Origin: CAVZVZ01 sp963778895
Lineage (GTDB): Bacteria; Actinomycetota; Acidimicrobiia; Acidimicrobiales; Acidimicrobilacustridaceae
Direction of reading: 5' to 3'
NCBI GenBank assembly: GCA_963778895.1
Contig: CAVZVZ010000008.1
Location: 36,958-100,957, forward strand
DNA length: 64,000 nt
A program made the translations under genes and the position numbers. Position 1 is the stretch's first letter, and each line of letters opens with the position of its first letter. The notes under the pieces are model-generated. The model was not told the DNA's origin. It was given only the letters and a program-made list of their open reading frames with translations, and did not search any database. This document shows positions 1-8,032 of the stretch, piece by piece.

Positions 1-592
1 CGCGGTTCACCACGATCGTCAGGTCGGGGTTGTTGCGAGACACCATGAGCAGATCGACGAGGTCACCGTCGTTCCAGTCGATGGTCGCCGCCGCGGCGCG
101 CGTGATGTTTATCTGGGTCACGGGGAAGGGCTCGGGCCGGTCGTCCACGGCCGGGAGCGGCTCCTGGCAGATGTCGTAGGACTCGAGCTCGGGCCACCGA
201 GCGAAGACGTCGGGCGTGATGAGCGCGGAGACATTCCAGAACCCGTCGACATATTGGTCATTGCTGTAGTCGGCTATGGGCTCGACGTACATCGCGAGGT
301 GGCGACCGTCGTTGGACGGCTCGTAGCGGCTGTCGGTGATGTCGATCAGTTCGGCACGCGTCACCCGCACGCCGAGCTTGGCCAGCGCCGGGTCGTACAA
401 CTCTCGAATCGCCCCGACGTCGTTCGGCGGCAGCTGTTGTTGCGCGTCGAATGCGGGAAGACCCTCGGCCGCTGCCGGACGAGTGCTCGGCGATGTCGCG
501 TTCGACGAACCGGTGTCCGATCCGCATGCGGCCGTGAACAGCGCGGTGGCCGCGGCCAGAGCCAGTACGGCTCGGCGCGACCCGTATCTCAC
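1..592 (-). CDS. Putative lipoprotein, C-terminus cut by window edge
   Basis: This reading frame is open from the window edge to a GTG at 592, so only the N-terminal 197 residues are present. The N-terminus has a basic start, a hydrophobic stretch and a lipobox-like LFTAAC followed by a Ser/Thr-rich linker, which fits an exported lipoprotein. I do not recognise the mature domain; it contains many acidic and Tyr/Trp residues (motifs DFWNVSALI-like and NITRAAAATIDW). The GTG overlaps the TGA of the upstream L,D-transpeptidase as GTGA, so the two are probably translationally coupled and may work together in the cell envelope. Function unknown. Confidence 0.75.
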   Translation of the reverse strand, partial: MRYGSRRAVLALAAATALFTAACGSDTGSSNATSPSTRPAAAEGLPAFDAQQQLPPNDVGAIRELYDPALAKLGVRVTRAELIDITDSRYEPSNDGRHLAMYVEPIADYSNDQYVDGFWNVSALITPDVFARWPELESYDICQEPLPAVDDRPEPFPVTQINITRAAAATIDWNDGDLVDLLMVSRNNPDLTIVVNR

Positions 593-1440
593 GCGAAGAC
601 CTGGACCGGGATGCCCTGCTCGGCGTTCTGACCCTGCACTTGGGCCACCAGCGCCTCGATGTCCTGGTTCTTCAGCCGGATGCAGCCGTGGCTGACCTTG
701 GTGCCGATCTTCTCGGGTTGATTCGTGCCGTGGAGGCCGAGCTGGGCTTGGCCGCCGTTGAACGACGCGAGCGTGTCCGAGAAGCCGGAGAGACCGAACG
801 CCCACGGGCCATAGGCCGGATCGGCCGACTTCAACAGCTCGGTCGTGTAGTACAGCCCGCCAGGTGTGGGCGCGTTGTCCGAGGCGACACCGATCGGCAC
901 GTCGAGGATCATCTCGTTGCCCTTGTACGCCTTGAGGTTGAACTCGCTCAGGTAGACATCGATGTGGAAGTCCTGTTGCTCGATGCGAACGTCGTCGCGC
1001 TTGACCCAACCGGTCGAACCGTTGGGACGGATCGGCAACATCACGTTGATCCACTTGCAGTTGTCCGTGGTCGGTTCGTCTTTGACCAAGAACACGAGCG
1101 GAACGTCGAGCGGCGGGTCCGAATCGGTCTTGCGCGGGTCGGCGAATGATTGCATCGGCGCCGGATCGCCCGGGTTGGCGTACACCGCGACCTGGCCGGG
1201 TTGCTTGGCGTACACGACGTGGTGCACGTCGGGTGTGGTGGGTGCGCCGCAGTTCGCGGGCACCTGAGTGGTGGTGGTCGCCGCCGTGGTGACGGGCGCG
1301 GCTTCGGGCTTGGCTTTGTCGGTCCCGCACGCGCCCAGCACGAGGAGCGGAAGCAGCACGAGGGCGGCCAGGCGGGCGCGATGGCCCAGAACGGGATGGC
1401 CCGGAACGAGATGACGAGTTGGGGGGGTCAGTTTCGGCAC
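589..1440 (-). CDS. L,D-transpeptidase lipoprotein (YkuD domain)
   Basis: The 283-residue product has a lipobox ending in Cys38 (LLVLGAC), so it is probably anchored outside the membrane. The C-terminal YkuD domain shows the catalytic motif with a His about 13 residues before S250-H-G-C253-I-R-L; Cys253 would be the nucleophile. Known family members make 3-3 cross-links in peptidoglycan or attach proteins to it, and are resistant to most penicillins. A central SH3-like region containing W-I-N-V and GWVKRDDV probably precedes the catalytic domain. The GTG start is 8 nt downstream of a TAACAT -10-like box that overlaps the stop of the upstream MFS gene. The downstream lipoprotein starts in a GTGA overlap. 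Confidence 0.9.
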   Translation of the reverse strand: MPKLTPPTRHLVPGHPVLGHRARLAALVLLPLLVLGACGTDKAKPEAAPVTTAATTTTQVPANCGAPTTPDVHHVVYAKQPGQVAVYANPGDPAPMQSFADPRKTDSDPPLDVPLVFLVKDEPTTDNCKWINVMLPIRPNGSTGWVKRDDVRIEQQDFHIDVYLSEFNLKAYKGNEMILDVPIGVASDNAPTPGGLYYTTELLKSADPAYGPWAFGLSGFSDTLASFNGGQAQLGLHGTNQPEKIGTKVSHGCIRLKNQDIEALVAQVQGQNAEQGIPVQVFA

Positions 1441-1448
1441 AGCTTGCG

Positions 1449-1454
1449 ATGTTA
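1449..1454 (-). promoter_or_regulatory. Candidate leaderless -10 box for the L,D-transpeptidase
   Basis: TAACAT on the minus strand ends 8 nt before the GTG start at 1440. It overlaps the TAA stop of the upstream MFS gene, so the transpeptidase could be transcribed separately with little or no leader. No convincing -35 was seen. Confidence 0.4.
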
Positions 1455-3113
1455 ACCGCCAGTTGCGTCCGGTCGGCGGCGCGCCCTGTCCTCGGGGTGG
1501 GTGTCGTCAGGGTGGTACCCGTCCGGGATGATGTCGGGATCGAGGCCATCGAGACCCAGGAGGTCCCGAGCGAGCGGGGCGTCCTCCGGGTTGAGGTCTT
1601 CGAGCTCTCGGGCTGCGGTTTCCGGATAGAGGCAGAGCACCAGTCCGACCACGATCACCGGGCCGATCGCGAGCAAGGTGATGGCCTGGGGGAGCCCACC
1701 GGCCAGTCGGTCGGCGAGCACACCGGCGAGGAAGGCCCCCGCGGCGGCACCGGCGGCACGGGCCACGTTGATCACACCGTTGGCCCGGCCCCGGGCGTCG
1801 GTGGGGAACAGTTCGGGGCCGTACACGGCCAGCGCGGGCACGGCCATGGCACCGATCACCGAGCCGAGGATCGACCACAACCAGATCGTCCAGTTGGTCG
1901 CGACGTACATCAGCACGGTGAAGGCGACCCCGGCGCCGAGGCCGATCGCTCCGATCAGCCGTCGTCCTCGCGCGTCGGCCAGTCGGCCGCCCACCACGAT
2001 GCCGATCCCGCCGGGGGTGTTCGTGAGGATGGTGAACACGCTGATCTGCCACGGTGCGAAGCCGCGGTCGGTTCGTAGGAAGTCGTTCAGGAACGCGGAC
2101 GCCGGCGTGACGAACAGGTCGAAGCACAACGCCGAGGCCGCGAGCAACACCAACCGGCCGATGTTGGCGCGCGATCGCGTCGGCCGACCGGTGCGCTGGT
2201 GTCTCGCGGCGCGTTGGTCGCTCGCCTCGAACCTACGGGTCTCCGGCAGTGCACGTCCGATGCGGATCACCGGCCAGATCGCGACCACGGGCACGGCGAA
2301 GAGCACTCGCCAACCCCACGGCGCGACGCCACCGACCCACAACAGCATGACGGCGACGCCCGCCCCGAGCGCGGCCGTCATCGTGAGCACCGATACGGCG
2401 TAGGCGCGTGATCCTGCGGGCATCTCCTCGGCCGCCACCACCGCGACGAGCAAGGCCATCGCGGCGGTGAACGCCCGGGCGATGGTCTGGGAGACGGTCA
2501 GGGTCGTGAGGTCGGGTGCGAACGCGCCGAGGACCGTCACGATGCAACCGAGTAGCGACGCGGCGATGAGTACGGAGCGGCGCCCGCGACGGTCGGCGAA
2601 GGCGACGACGACCATCGCGAGCAGCGCGCCGATCCGTACGACGGCGATCATCGTGCCGATAGCTCCGTCCGAGACACCAAAGTCCTGTTTGAAGAACGTG
2701 TTCGTCTGGGTCAGCAAGGTGCCCATGTAGCCGGCGAACAACGCCAGCACGCAGAGCAGACTCAGGCCCCGTGCCGCGCGTGCGTCGAGATGATCCGGTG
2801 TGGACCACCAGGGGCGCCGGCCGGAGCTGGGTCGCGTTCCGCGTGTGATCGAGCGACGGACAACCGGGTTGAACAGGACCCGCCAAACCGGGATCGCGAG
2901 GTGGTAGTCGACGTGTTCGACGATCGTGTGCAGGCCGGAGTCGCCGTCGGTGTCGATCTCCTCGACGGTGCGGTGCCACCGGTCGAAGGGGCCGCTCTCG
3001 AGCTCGAATTGCCCCGAGCTGACCTCCGTTTCGATCACCAGGTCGTCGCGAGGCTGAAGCACGATCTCGAGTTCGGCGTCGGAGACGCGTCGAGTGGCGG
3101 TGACCTCGGGCAC
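1452..3113 (-). CDS. SRPBCC-like N-terminal domain fused to MFS transporter
   Basis: The product is about 553 residues from the GTG at 3113. Residues 1-90 are soluble and look like the C-terminal half of an SRPBCC/polyketide-cyclase fold: a stretch beginning LEIVLQPRDD, then VEEIDTDGDSGLHTIVEHVDY and a helix-forming VWRVLFNPVVRRSI. After a Trp-rich linker follow about twelve membrane segments of a major facilitator, with the loop motif ADRRGRR between helices 2 and 3 and a second GRLADARGRR in the C-terminal half. The substrate is unknown. Longer upstream extension of the frame runs into murA and has no coding character, so I chose the GTG preceded by TATGCT at 8 nt. It is divergent from murA across 46 bp. 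Confidence 0.8.
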   Translation of the reverse strand: MPEVTATRRVSDAELEIVLQPRDDLVIETEVSSGQFELESGPFDRWHRTVEEIDTDGDSGLHTIVEHVDYHLAIPVWRVLFNPVVRRSITRGTRPSSGRRPWWSTPDHLDARAARGLSLLCVLALFAGYMGTLLTQTNTFFKQDFGVSDGAIGTMIAVVRIGALLAMVVVAFADRRGRRSVLIAASLLGCIVTVLGAFAPDLTTLTVSQTIARAFTAAMALLVAVVAAEEMPAGSRAYAVSVLTMTAALGAGVAVMLLWVGGVAPWGWRVLFAVPVVAIWPVIRIGRALPETRRFEASDQRAARHQRTGRPTRSRANIGRLVLLAASALCFDLFVTPASAFLNDFLRTDRGFAPWQISVFTILTNTPGGIGIVVGGRLADARGRRLIGAIGLGAGVAFTVLMYVATNWTIWLWSILGSVIGAMAVPALAVYGPELFPTDARGRANGVINVARAAGAAAGAFLAGVLADRLAGGLPQAITLLAIGPVIVVGLVLCLYPETAARELEDLNPEDAPLARDLLGLDGLDPDIIPDGYHPDDTHPEDRARRRPDATGG

Positions 3114-3121
3114 ACGGCGGG

Positions 3122-3127
3122 AGCATA
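3122..3127 (-). promoter_or_regulatory. Candidate -10 box for the SRPBCC-MFS gene
   Basis: TATGCT on the minus strand lies 8 nt before the GTG at 3113. It is back to back with the murA -10 in a 46-bp divergent spacer. Confidence 0.45.
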
Positions 3128-3146
3128 GGGCGGCCTGCGGACGATC

Positions 3147-3152
3147 TACGCT
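3147..3152 (+). promoter_or_regulatory. Candidate leaderless -10 box for murA
   Basis: TACGCT matches the actinobacterial TANNNT -10 pattern and ends 7 nt before the murA ATG, placing +1 at or next to the start codon. Confidence 0.5.
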
Positions 3153-3159
3153 CGGAGCC

Positions 3160-4410
3160 ATGCAACGGCTGCGGGTCGCGCCGTCGGGCCCCCTCGAAGG
3201 CACCATCAAGGTGAGCGGAGCGAAGAACTCCGTGCTCAAGCTGCTGGCCGCGACGACGCTCGCGCCGGGCGAGTACCTCCTGCACAACGTGCCCGACATC
3301 CTGGACGTCGCATGGATGGGTGAGGTGCTGGCCCGCATGGGCATGACCGTCGAACGGACGGGCACCCACGATCTTCGCGTTGTCCATCTGCCCGATCTCG
3401 TTCCCGAAGCCCCGTACGAGCTCGTCGAGCGCATGCGGGCGTCGATCGTGGTGCTCGGGCCACTGCTGGCTCGCTACGGTCGAGCGCGCGTCGCGCTGCC
3501 GGGCGGTGACGACTTCGGGCCTCGCCCCATCGACATGCATCTGCGAGCGCTCGAGCAACTCGGTGCGACCTTCGAATTCTCTCACGGCTACATCGAAGGC
3601 CGAGCGGACCTTCTGTCTGGGGCGCGCATCCTGCTCGAGTTCCCAAGTGTCGGTGCCACCGAGAACGCCCTCATGGCCGCCGTACTCGCCAAGGGCGCCA
3701 CCGTCATCGACAACGCCGCACGGGAGCCCGAGATCGCCGATTTGGGCGCCTTCTTGAACCGCATGGGCGCCCAGGTGTTGGGCGCCGGCAGCTCCACGAT
3801 CCAGATCGAAGGCGTCGAGGAACTGCACGCCACCGAGCACACGGTCATACCGGATCGGATCGAGGCGGCCACCTTCCTCGCCGCCCTCGGCATCGCCGGT
3901 GGCGAGCTGACGCTCGAAGGGGCGCGTGCGGATCACATGGACATGCTCATCGCCAAGCTCGGTGACATGGGCATGCGAATCTCACCCGACAGTGCGGGGC
4001 TGTGGGCCATGGCGCCCCAGCGGTTGCGCGCCGTCGATGTCTCGACGCTCCCGTATCCCGGGTTGGCCACCGACTACAAGCCGTTGCTCGTGGCCATGTT
4101 GGCCACGGCCGACGGCGTGGGCATCGTGACCGAGAACCTGTTCGCTGGTCGGTTCCGTTACGTCGACGAACTGGTGCGCATGGGTGCCGACATTCGCACC
4201 GAGAGCCATCACGCCGTGGTCCGCGGCAAGGCCATGCTCTCGGGAGCACCGGTTCGAGCGCCCGACATCCGTGCCGGCGCGGCCCTTGCGGTCGCCGGAT
4301 TGAAGGCGACCGGCGAGACGATCGTCTACGACGCCGAACATCTCGACCGTGGCTACGAGCGATTCATCGACAAGTTGCGCGGCGTCGGGGCCGATGTCAG
4401 CGAAGCATGA
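3160..4410 (+). CDS. murA: UDP-N-acetylglucosamine 1-carboxyvinyltransferase
   Basis: This 416-residue protein, close to the usual 418, catalyses the first committed step of peptidoglycan synthesis: enolpyruvyl transfer from PEP to UDP-GlcNAc in the cytoplasm. The N-terminal motif with the Lys-Asn pair (GAKNSVLK) is present. The mobile loop reads PGGDDFGPRP, with Asp117 where most bacteria have the fosfomycin-alkylated Cys115. The same Cys-to-Asp change is known from mycobacteria and gives intrinsic fosfomycin resistance. The ATG at 3160 was chosen because upstream codons have no homology and a TACGCT box sits 7 nt before it. A 26-codon open frame starts in an ATGA overlap with its stop. Confidence 0.95.
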   Translation: MQRLRVAPSGPLEGTIKVSGAKNSVLKLLAATTLAPGEYLLHNVPDILDVAWMGEVLARMGMTVERTGTHDLRVVHLPDLVPEAPYELVERMRASIVVLGPLLARYGRARVALPGGDDFGPRPIDMHLRALEQLGATFEFSHGYIEGRADLLSGARILLEFPSVGATENALMAAVLAKGATVIDNAAREPEIADLGAFLNRMGAQVLGAGSSTIQIEGVEELHATEHTVIPDRIEAATFLAALGIAGGELTLEGARADHMDMLIAKLGDMGMRISPDSAGLWAMAPQRLRAVDVSTLPYPGLATDYKPLLVAMLATADGVGIVTENLFAGRFRYVDELVRMGADIRTESHHAVVRGKAMLSGAPVRAPDIRAGAALAVAGLKATGETIVYDAEHLDRGYERFIDKLRGVGADVSEA

Positions 4411-4487
4411 CCGACGACACCCTGGTCAGGAGGCCGCGGTGGCGGCGGAATGCGCGGGTGGGGCCGTGGCGTTGGCATCCTCGGTAG
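4407..4487 (+). CDS. Possible 26-residue Arg/Trp-rich peptide ORF
   Basis: The open frame begins ATGA over the murA stop and encodes a 26-residue peptide with eight Arg and three Trp residues (starts MTDDTLVRRPRW). It ends 39 nt before the NfuA-like gene. The overlap geometry would allow translational coupling, but no family is recognised and the composition could be chance in GC-rich DNA. Low confidence. Confidence 0.2.
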   Translation: MTDDTLVRRPRWRRNARVGPWRWHPR

Positions 4488-4526
4488 TTGGCAAGTCCGG
4501 TTCGTCTACGGCAGTCTGAGTCCCGC

Positions 4527-4793
4527 ATGCGTGAACAGGTCGAAAAGGTCATCGAGGCGATTCGCCCGGCCATCCAGGCCGACAACGGCGACATCATCCT
4601 GCACTCCGTCAACGACGAGACCGGCGTCATCGAGGTCGAGCTGATCGGTGCCTGCGTCTCGTGCCCGGCGTCGACCGTCACCTTGAAGGCCGGAATCGAG
4701 CGGATCCTGAAGGATCGGGTGGAAGGTGTCACCGAGGTCGTCGACATCGGGCTGGCCGCCACCGAGATCGGCGAGACCTCCGTTTCCCTCTGA
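4527..4793 (+). CDS. NifU C-terminal-like Fe-S scaffold/carrier protein
   Basis: The 88-residue protein is a stand-alone NifU C-terminal (Nfu) domain. It has the expected metal-binding CxxC at Cys43-Val-Ser-Cys46 followed by PAST, preceded by the GDI..L pattern of the first strand. Nfu proteins dimerise and carry a [4Fe-4S] cluster between the two CxxC motifs, delivering it to apo-proteins. The ATG at 4527 gives the standard family N-terminus (REQVEKVIEAIRPAIQ); a possible TTG 39 nt upstream would only add an unconserved tail. The client proteins cannot be read from context. Confidence 0.85.
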   Translation: MREQVEKVIEAIRPAIQADNGDIILHSVNDETGVIEVELIGACVSCPASTVTLKAGIERILKDRVEGVTEVVDIGLAATEIGETSVSL

Positions 4794-4866
4794 GTCACCA
4801 CCAGAGACGAAATCGGCGTCTCGTGGGACACATGGTGTCGTCATCTGTCCCGATTTCGCCCGCGGA

Positions 4867-4872
4867 TACGCT
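4867..4872 (+). promoter_or_regulatory. Candidate leaderless -10 box for meaB
   Basis: TACGCT ends 5 nt before the GTG start at 4878; no Shine-Dalgarno sequence lies between. Confidence 0.5.
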
Positions 4873-4877
4873 GCGGC

Positions 4878-5834
4878 GTGCCTCGCGAGCGCAATGCCGA
4901 CCCCGACTCGTTGCTCGCCGCGGCGCGCGACGGCGACCGCGGCGCGCTGGCTCGGTTGCTCTCTCTCGTCGAACGGGGCGGTGAGCCCGCACGAGCCGTG
5001 GGACGAGCGACCCACCCGCTCGGCGGCCACGCCACGACGGTCGGCATCACCGGCTCGCCCGGGGCCGGCAAGTCGACCCTGACCAACGCCCTCATCCGCC
5101 TTTTGCGCGCCGACGACGAGACCGTGGCCGTGCTCGCTATCGACCCCTCGTCGCCGTTCACGGGCGGGGCGATCCTGGGTGACCGGGTGCGAATGAGCGA
5201 CCACGCCCTCGACGAAGGCGTGTTCATCCGTTCCATGGCGACCCGAGGCCATCTCGGGGGTCTGGCCCTCGCCACGCCCGAGGCCGCACGTGTGCTCGAC
5301 GCGGTCGGTGTGCCTTGGATCGTGATCGAGACCGTCGGCGTCGGGCAAGTCGAAGTCGAGATCGCCGGCGAGGCCGACACGACCGTCGTCGTGTTGAACC
5401 CGGGCTGGGGTGATGCGGTGCAGGCGAACAAGGCCGGTCTCATGGAAGTGGCCGACGTCTTCGTGATCAACAAGGCCGATCGGCCGGGTGTCGACGATGC
5501 GCGACGCGACATCGAGCAGATGCTCGAACTCTCCGCGCCGCGGGAATGGGCGCCACCGATCATCCCCACCATCGCGACGAGCGGTGACGGTGTCGACCAG
5601 TTGTGGTCCGCGTTGAAGGAGCACCGGCGGTGGCTCGTCGACAGCGGCAACTTGGAGCGTCGTCGTCACGCGCGGATCACGAATGAGTTGGAACGCATCG
5701 TCGCGGCGCGGCTGCTCGAGCGGGCGCGAGCGCTCGGCGCCGGAGTCGCTTTCGACGAACAGCGCGACGAAGTACTGGCGCGCCGGGTTGATCCGTGGAC
5801 GGCGGCCGATGCGCTCCTCAGGCCCGACGTCTGA
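4878..5834 (+). CDS. meaB: MeaB/ArgK-family G3E GTPase
   Basis: The 318-residue protein matches the length of MeaB, the GTPase chaperone that protects and reloads adenosylcobalamin-dependent methylmalonyl-CoA mutase. Visible motifs are Walker A (GSPGAGKST, about residues 59-67), an Asp/Ser-rich switch region (AIDPSSPFTGGAILGDR), the ETVGVGQ motif, and the guanine-specificity NKAD. No mutase gene is in the window, so the client is elsewhere. The GTG start directly follows a -10-like TACGCT. The older ArgK label (arginine transport kinase) belongs to the same family and is not supported here. Confidence 0.9.
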   Translation: MPRERNADPDSLLAAARDGDRGALARLLSLVERGGEPARAVGRATHPLGGHATTVGITGSPGAGKSTLTNALIRLLRADDETVAVLAIDPSSPFTGGAILGDRVRMSDHALDEGVFIRSMATRGHLGGLALATPEAARVLDAVGVPWIVIETVGVGQVEVEIAGEADTTVVVLNPGWGDAVQANKAGLMEVADVFVINKADRPGVDDARRDIEQMLELSAPREWAPPIIPTIATSGDGVDQLWSALKEHRRWLVDSGNLERRRHARITNELERIVAARLLERARALGAGVAFDEQRDEVLARRVDPWTAADALLRPDV

Positions 5835-5835
5835 T

Positions 5836-6213
5836 TCAGTTCTGTTGGCGAACGAGCGCGTCGCGGATTTGCGCTAGCAGTTCGACCTCGGTCTCCTCGA
5901 GCTCCTCCTCTTCCTGCTTCGTGCGGAGATGCTGGAGTTTGTTGATGCCCTTGACGACGAGGAACACCACGAAGGCGACGATGAGGAAGTTGATGAGCAC
6001 GGTGATGAAGGCGCCGTAGCGAATGATCGCGTCGCCTAGTTCGAACGTGAGGTCGTTGAAGTCCGGCTTTCCGAAGACTGCGGCAACTATCTGCATCAAG
6101 ATGTCGTTGGCGAACGAGTTCACGACCGCGGTGAACGCCGCCCCCACGATGACCGCCACCGCGAGGTCGACGACGTTGCCTCGCATGATGAAGTCCTTGA
6201 ATTCCTTGAGCAT
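5836..6213 (-). CDS. mscL: Large-conductance mechanosensitive channel
   Basis: This 125-residue protein is a homopentameric inner-membrane safety valve that opens under hypo-osmotic stress. The N-terminus MLKEFKDFIMRGNVVDLAVA is the family hallmark. Two membrane helices follow, around residues 15-45 and 65-95, then a charged Glu-rich cytoplasmic helix. The start was set at 6213 because AGGAGG lies 6 nt before this ATG. A longer frame would add 15 residues (MSEDYITTRDS...) and a still longer one 49, with no family support. It converges on meaB, with only one base between the stops. Confidence 0.95.
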   Translation of the reverse strand: MLKEFKDFIMRGNVVDLAVAVIVGAAFTAVVNSFANDILMQIVAAVFGKPDFNDLTFELGDAIIRYGAFITVLINFLIVAFVVFLVVKGINKLQHLRTKQEEEELEETEVELLAQIRDALVRQQN

Positions 6214-6268
6214 CAACGCCTCCTGATAGGTCCTGAGTCGCGGGTCGAGCGAGTCTCGCGTGGTTATG

Positions 6269-6274
6269 TAGTCT
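6269..6274 (+). promoter_or_regulatory. Candidate leaderless -10 box for the enoyl-CoA hydratase gene
   Basis: TAGTCT ends 6 nt before the ATG at 6281. An overlapping TATGTA at 6265 is an alternative. Confidence 0.45.
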
Positions 6275-6280
6275 TCGCTC

Positions 6281-7060
6281 ATGGCCGAAAGTGACGTGAT
6301 CCAACTCGAACGACGCGACGACGGAGTCGCGGTCATCACGTTGAACAACCCCAAGGTCAACTCCTTGTCGACCTACCTCCTGCGCCGCTTGCGCACGACG
6401 ATGTCGGAGCTGGAGAGCGACCTACCGGGCGCGGTGGTGATCACGGGCGGCGACCGGATCTTCGCCGCCGGCGCCGATATCTCGGAGTTCAACGGACCCG
6501 ACGAGGCGTACGAGATCGGTCTCGCGTTTCGCGACGCGTTCGACGCGGTCGCCGCACTGCCACGCGTGACCATCGCCGCCATCACGGGCTACGCGCTCGG
6601 CGGCGGATGCGAGCTCGCGCTGGCCTGTGATCTTCGGATCGCGGCCGAGAACGTGAAGCTCGGTCAGCCGGAGGTGCTCCTCGGTATCGTGCCCGGGGGC
6701 GGGGGCACGCAGCGGCTCGCGCGGCTGATCGGTGCGAGCCGGGCCAAGGACCTGATCCTGAGCGGCCGCCAGGTGAAATCCGCCGAAGCGCTCCGGATCG
6801 GGCTGGTGGACGAGGTCGTGCCGGCCGATCAGCTCCTGGGTCGTGCCCTCGAACGGGCGGCCGAGTTCGCGGCCGGCGCAGTGGCCGCCCAGGGCCTGGC
6901 GAAGCGAGCGATCGACGAGGGGCTGGATCTCTCTCTCGAGGACGGTCTCGGGCTGGAGCAGCGGGTGTTCGTCGACGTGTTCCACACGCAGGACAGTCGG
7001 ATCGGGGTCGAGAGCTTCCGCGAGCACGGCCCTGGTAAGGCGAATTTCACCGGTACCTGA
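6281..7060 (+). CDS. Enoyl-CoA hydratase/isomerase family protein
   Basis: The 259-residue crotonase-fold enzyme has the expected length. The oxyanion-hole segment FAAGADISEF and second glycine motif GYALGGGCELALACD are intact. Both glutamates used for water addition are present: Glu in GGGCELAL and Glu in LGQPEVLLGIVPGGGG. This makes hydration of trans-2-enoyl-CoA in beta-oxidation, or of a short branched enoyl-CoA, the likely reaction. No other beta-oxidation gene is adjacent, so the substrate chain length is open. It is divergent from mscL. Confidence 0.88.
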   Translation: MAESDVIQLERRDDGVAVITLNNPKVNSLSTYLLRRLRTTMSELESDLPGAVVITGGDRIFAAGADISEFNGPDEAYEIGLAFRDAFDAVAALPRVTIAAITGYALGGGCELALACDLRIAAENVKLGQPEVLLGIVPGGGGTQRLARLIGASRAKDLILSGRQVKSAEALRIGLVDEVVPADQLLGRALERAAEFAAGAVAAQGLAKRAIDEGLDLSLEDGLGLEQRVFVDVFHTQDSRIGVESFREHGPGKANFTGT

Positions 7061-7108
7061 CGAGCTCGAAATGGCCTCTGCCTTCACCAGATTTTCGCGG
7101 CCGGCCGG

Positions 7109-7114
7109 TACGGT
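7109..7114 (+). promoter_or_regulatory. Candidate -10 box for the rhomboid gene
   Basis: TACGGT ends 9 nt before the ATG at 7124, which would give a leader of only two or three bases. Confidence 0.4.
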
Positions 7115-7123
7115 CAGCGGGCG

Positions 7124-8026
7124 ATGACCACCGAGCTCGTCACCTGCTATCGCCACCACGACCGCCGCGCCGGCGTCACCTGCCAACGGTGCGGCCGGCC
7201 GATCTGCCCTTCGTGCATGGTGCAAGCATCGGTCGGGTTCCACTGTCCCGAGTGCACCCATCAAGCGCGCGGGCAGACGCGGACGGCGAGCCAGCTGCTC
7301 CACCGGGTTCCCGTGGTCACGTACTCGCTGATCGCCCTCAACGTCGCCTTCTTCGTTGCCGCGCTCGCCACGGCCACCGACTTGAGTGGTGGTCGCGCGC
7401 TGTGGGAGCTGCCGACCGGTGGCGTGTCGGACTGGGGTCTGCTGCTCGGTCACTCGGTGCTGCCGTTCGACACGATCAACGGCGTAGCCAACGGCCAGTG
7501 GTGGCGGATCGTCACGGGCGGGTTCCTACATGCCGGCATCCTGCACATCGGCATGAACATGCTCGTGCTGTGGCTGCTCGGATCGCAGCTCGAAAAGGCG
7601 ATCGGCCCGGTGCGGTTCGGGTGCCTCTACTTCGCCAGCCTCATCGCCGGCGCGTTCGGCGTGTTGTTGGTCGACCCGACGGCTCCGACGGTCGGGGCAT
7701 CGGGCGCCGTGTTCGGGATCATGGGTGCGGCAGTGATCTATCAGCGGTCGCGCGGTATCGACATCTGGCGTTCGGGTCTCGGCACGCTCATCGTGTTGAA
7801 CCTCGGCATCACGTTCATCGTGCCGGGCATCTCGAAGGGCGGTCACGTCGGCGGACTGGTCGGTGGCGCGCTGGTCGGCGTGCTGATGTTCCAACTCGAG
7901 CGTGTGACGAAGTCGGTGGTGCCCGTCGTGTTCGCCACGTTGGGGTTGGCCGCGCTGTTCTTCGCCGGGTCCGTGTGGGCCGCGGATCAATGGCGTGATC
8001 CGGTTCTCGGCTTCTTGTCGTTCTGA
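7124..8026 (+). CDS. Rhomboid intramembrane serine protease with N-terminal zinc finger
   Basis: The 300-residue protein starts with a B-box-like zinc module: C-x2-H...C-x2-C...C-x2-C...H-C-x2-C within residues 5-42. Six membrane helices of a rhomboid domain follow. The catalytic serine lies in GASG (Ser193) and the catalytic histidine in GGHVGG (His241), forming the usual Ser-His dyad. The conserved HxxxN-like helix HAGILHIGMNML is present. Rhomboids cut other membrane proteins within the bilayer; the soluble zinc module may recruit substrate or partner. This architecture occurs in other actinobacteria. Substrate unknown. Confidence 0.9.
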   Translation: MTTELVTCYRHHDRRAGVTCQRCGRPICPSCMVQASVGFHCPECTHQARGQTRTASQLLHRVPVVTYSLIALNVAFFVAALATATDLSGGRALWELPTGGVSDWGLLLGHSVLPFDTINGVANGQWWRIVTGGFLHAGILHIGMNMLVLWLLGSQLEKAIGPVRFGCLYFASLIAGAFGVLLVDPTAPTVGASGAVFGIMGAAVIYQRSRGIDIWRSGLGTLIVLNLGITFIVPGISKGGHVGGLVGGALVGVLMFQLERVTKSVVPVVFATLGLAALFFAGSVWAADQWRDPVLGFLSF

Positions 8027-8032
8027 CCGCGG

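Noticed and set aside
2233..3936. Minus-strand open frame of 567 codons across the MFS and murA genes
   Set aside because: It is in the wrong phase with the MFS family sequence and antisense to murA.
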